This document shows positions 40,106 through 40,935 of a stretch of DNA of 40,935 nt, piece by piece. The stretch lies in contig NZ_JASBRW010000047.1 in NCBI RefSeq assembly GCF_030149235.1, positions 1-40,935 on the forward strand, written 5' to 3'. The stretch comes from Maricaulis sp. (lineage in GTDB: Bacteria > Pseudomonadota > Alphaproteobacteria > Caulobacterales > Maricaulaceae). Position numbers and translations under genes: made by a program. Below the pieces are notes generated by a model, which saw nothing but the letters and a program-made list of their open reading frames with translations, was not told where the DNA came from and searched no databases. The stretch's first letter is position 1; each line of letters opens with the position of its first letter.

Positions 40106-40935
40106 TGACCACTCGCCTCGATCCCGAAACCCATGCCTGGATGTCCAGTGCGAAAACGCGTGCCGTGACGGCAGCGCTTGAAACGGCGCGGGCGGGCGCC
40201 TCGCGCTATGTGGGCGGCTGTGTCCGCAATGCCTTGTTGGGGGCTCCGGTCGCTGATGTCGATATTGCCACCCAGATGAAGCCGCAGGAGGTCATTGCAG
40301 CCGCCAAAGCCGCGGGCCTTCGCGTCATTCCCACGGGTGTCGAGCACGGTACCGTCACCATTATCTCCGGCGGCGAGCCCTTCGAGGTCACCAGCCTGCG
40401 CCGGGATGTCGAGACCGATGGTCGCCGGGCGGTGGTCGCCTTTACCGAGGACTGGGCCGAGGATGCTCAGCGCCGAGACTTCCGGCTCAACGCGCTCTAC
40501 GCAGATTTCCACGGAATAATTCATGACCCGACCGGTGGTCTGGAGGATCTGGAAGCGCGGCGCTTCGTTTTCGTCGGCGAGGCGAGGGATCGCATCCGTG
40601 AGGACTATCTGCGTGCGTTGCGCTTTTTCCGCTTCCAGGCCTGGTATGGCAGAGATGTGGCCGATCCGGCAGCGCTGACAGCGATTTCCGAGCTCAAGGC
40701 GGGCTTGTCGACGCTCTCGGTGGAGCGGGTCTGGTCGGAATTGAAGAAGCTGCTCGCAGCGCCAGATCCGCGCCATGCCCTCGCGCAGATGCGTGAGCTT
40801 GGTCTTCTGCAGCAACTTTTGGAAGTGAACGGATCCTTAAGAGTCCTGACCGCAATCATTGATCAAGATGTAGAATACGGATTAGCGCCCGATTCGCTGT
40901 TGCGGTTTGTGGCGCTGGCCGATGGCGGACCGGAA
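40105..40935 (+). CDS. cca: CCA tRNA nucleotidyltransferase, N-terminal part (partial)
   Basis: 277 codons are present and the gene runs off the right edge. The enzyme adds or repairs the CCA end of tRNAs without a template. Class II features are visible: the GG motif in YVGGCVRNALLG at about 36-47, the catalytic carboxylates DVD at about 52-54 (VADVDIAT), RRDFRLNALY at about 123-132 and the RIREDYLRALRFFRFQ stretch at about 160-175. The ATG overlaps the stop of DUF6111. The C-terminal helical part is missing because of the window edge, not because of a mutation. Confidence 0.93.
   Translation, partial: MTTRLDPETHAWMSSAKTRAVTAALETARAGASRYVGGCVRNALLGAPVADVDIATQMKPQEVIAAAKAAGLRVIPTGVEHGTVTIISGGEPFEVTSLRRDVETDGRRAVVAFTEDWAEDAQRRDFRLNALYADFHGIIHDPTGGLEDLEARRFVFVGEARDRIREDYLRALRFFRFQAWYGRDVADPAALTAISELKAGLSTLSVERVWSELKKLLAAPDPRHALAQMRELGLLQQLLEVNGSLRVLTAIIDQDVEYGLAPDSLLRFVALADGGPE

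Overview
The window is a GC-rich chromosomal segment of an alphaproteobacterium, most likely a prosthecate, Maricaulis- or Caulobacter-like organism. The evidence is a fliK-flgD-flgE hook operon read from a sigma-54 promoter, a divergent flgK-flgL pair with its own sigma-54 promoter, and the typical alphaproteobacterial block of MoxR, DUF58, DUF4159 and a vWA-type membrane protein next to DUF1285, a CoA-pyrophosphatase Nudix protein, DUF6111 and CCA-adding enzyme. The genus is an inference from gene order. No phage, IS element, CRISPR array or rRNA is visible.

Regions: (1) 1-6766, flagellar hook and hook-junction genes, divergent around a 490-bp control region. (2) 6920-10629, mnmA, a Cys-rich secreted protein, a CPBP membrane protease and a thiolase. 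(3) 10695-13607, minus-strand S41 peptidase, a TetR regulator, an Lrp/AsnC regulator and a small Gly-rich membrane protein. (4) 13894-17425, the E1alpha, E1beta and E2 genes of a branched-chain 2-oxoacid dehydrogenase complex, closed by a strong terminator; its E3 gene (19847-21277) is separated by small membrane genes, a palindrome-rich intergenic element and a thioesterase-TetR pair under a perfect operator. A second hotdog thioesterase follows E3. (5) 21769-25694, an LDH2-family dehydrogenase, an AT-rich stretch, a secreted TonB-C protein and a chemoreceptor. (6) 25788-31749, a tRNA with anticodon CAU, small membrane and periplasmic proteins, a soluble CBS-hybrid histidine kinase, cutA, queC-queE and a pirin. 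(7) 31856-38519, the minus-strand MoxR/DUF58/DUF4159/vWA operon. (8) 38602-40935, DUF1285, Nudix, DUF6111 and a truncated cca.

The most unusual signal is non-coding. About 100 bp upstream of the Lrp-type gene (13202-13298) recurs in diverged form exactly 508 bp away (13710-13806), upstream of the branched-chain dehydrogenase operon. It contains a 22-bp core with one mismatch and several flanking blocks in identical register. It may be a shared Lrp-type control element that links regulator and operon, or the remnant of a duplicated regulator promoter. Other notable signals are two nearly identical divergent sigma-54 promoters, one of which corrects the fliK start, two palindromic operators beside TetR genes, and an interleaved inverted-repeat element at 17786-18000 that could form a pseudoknot.
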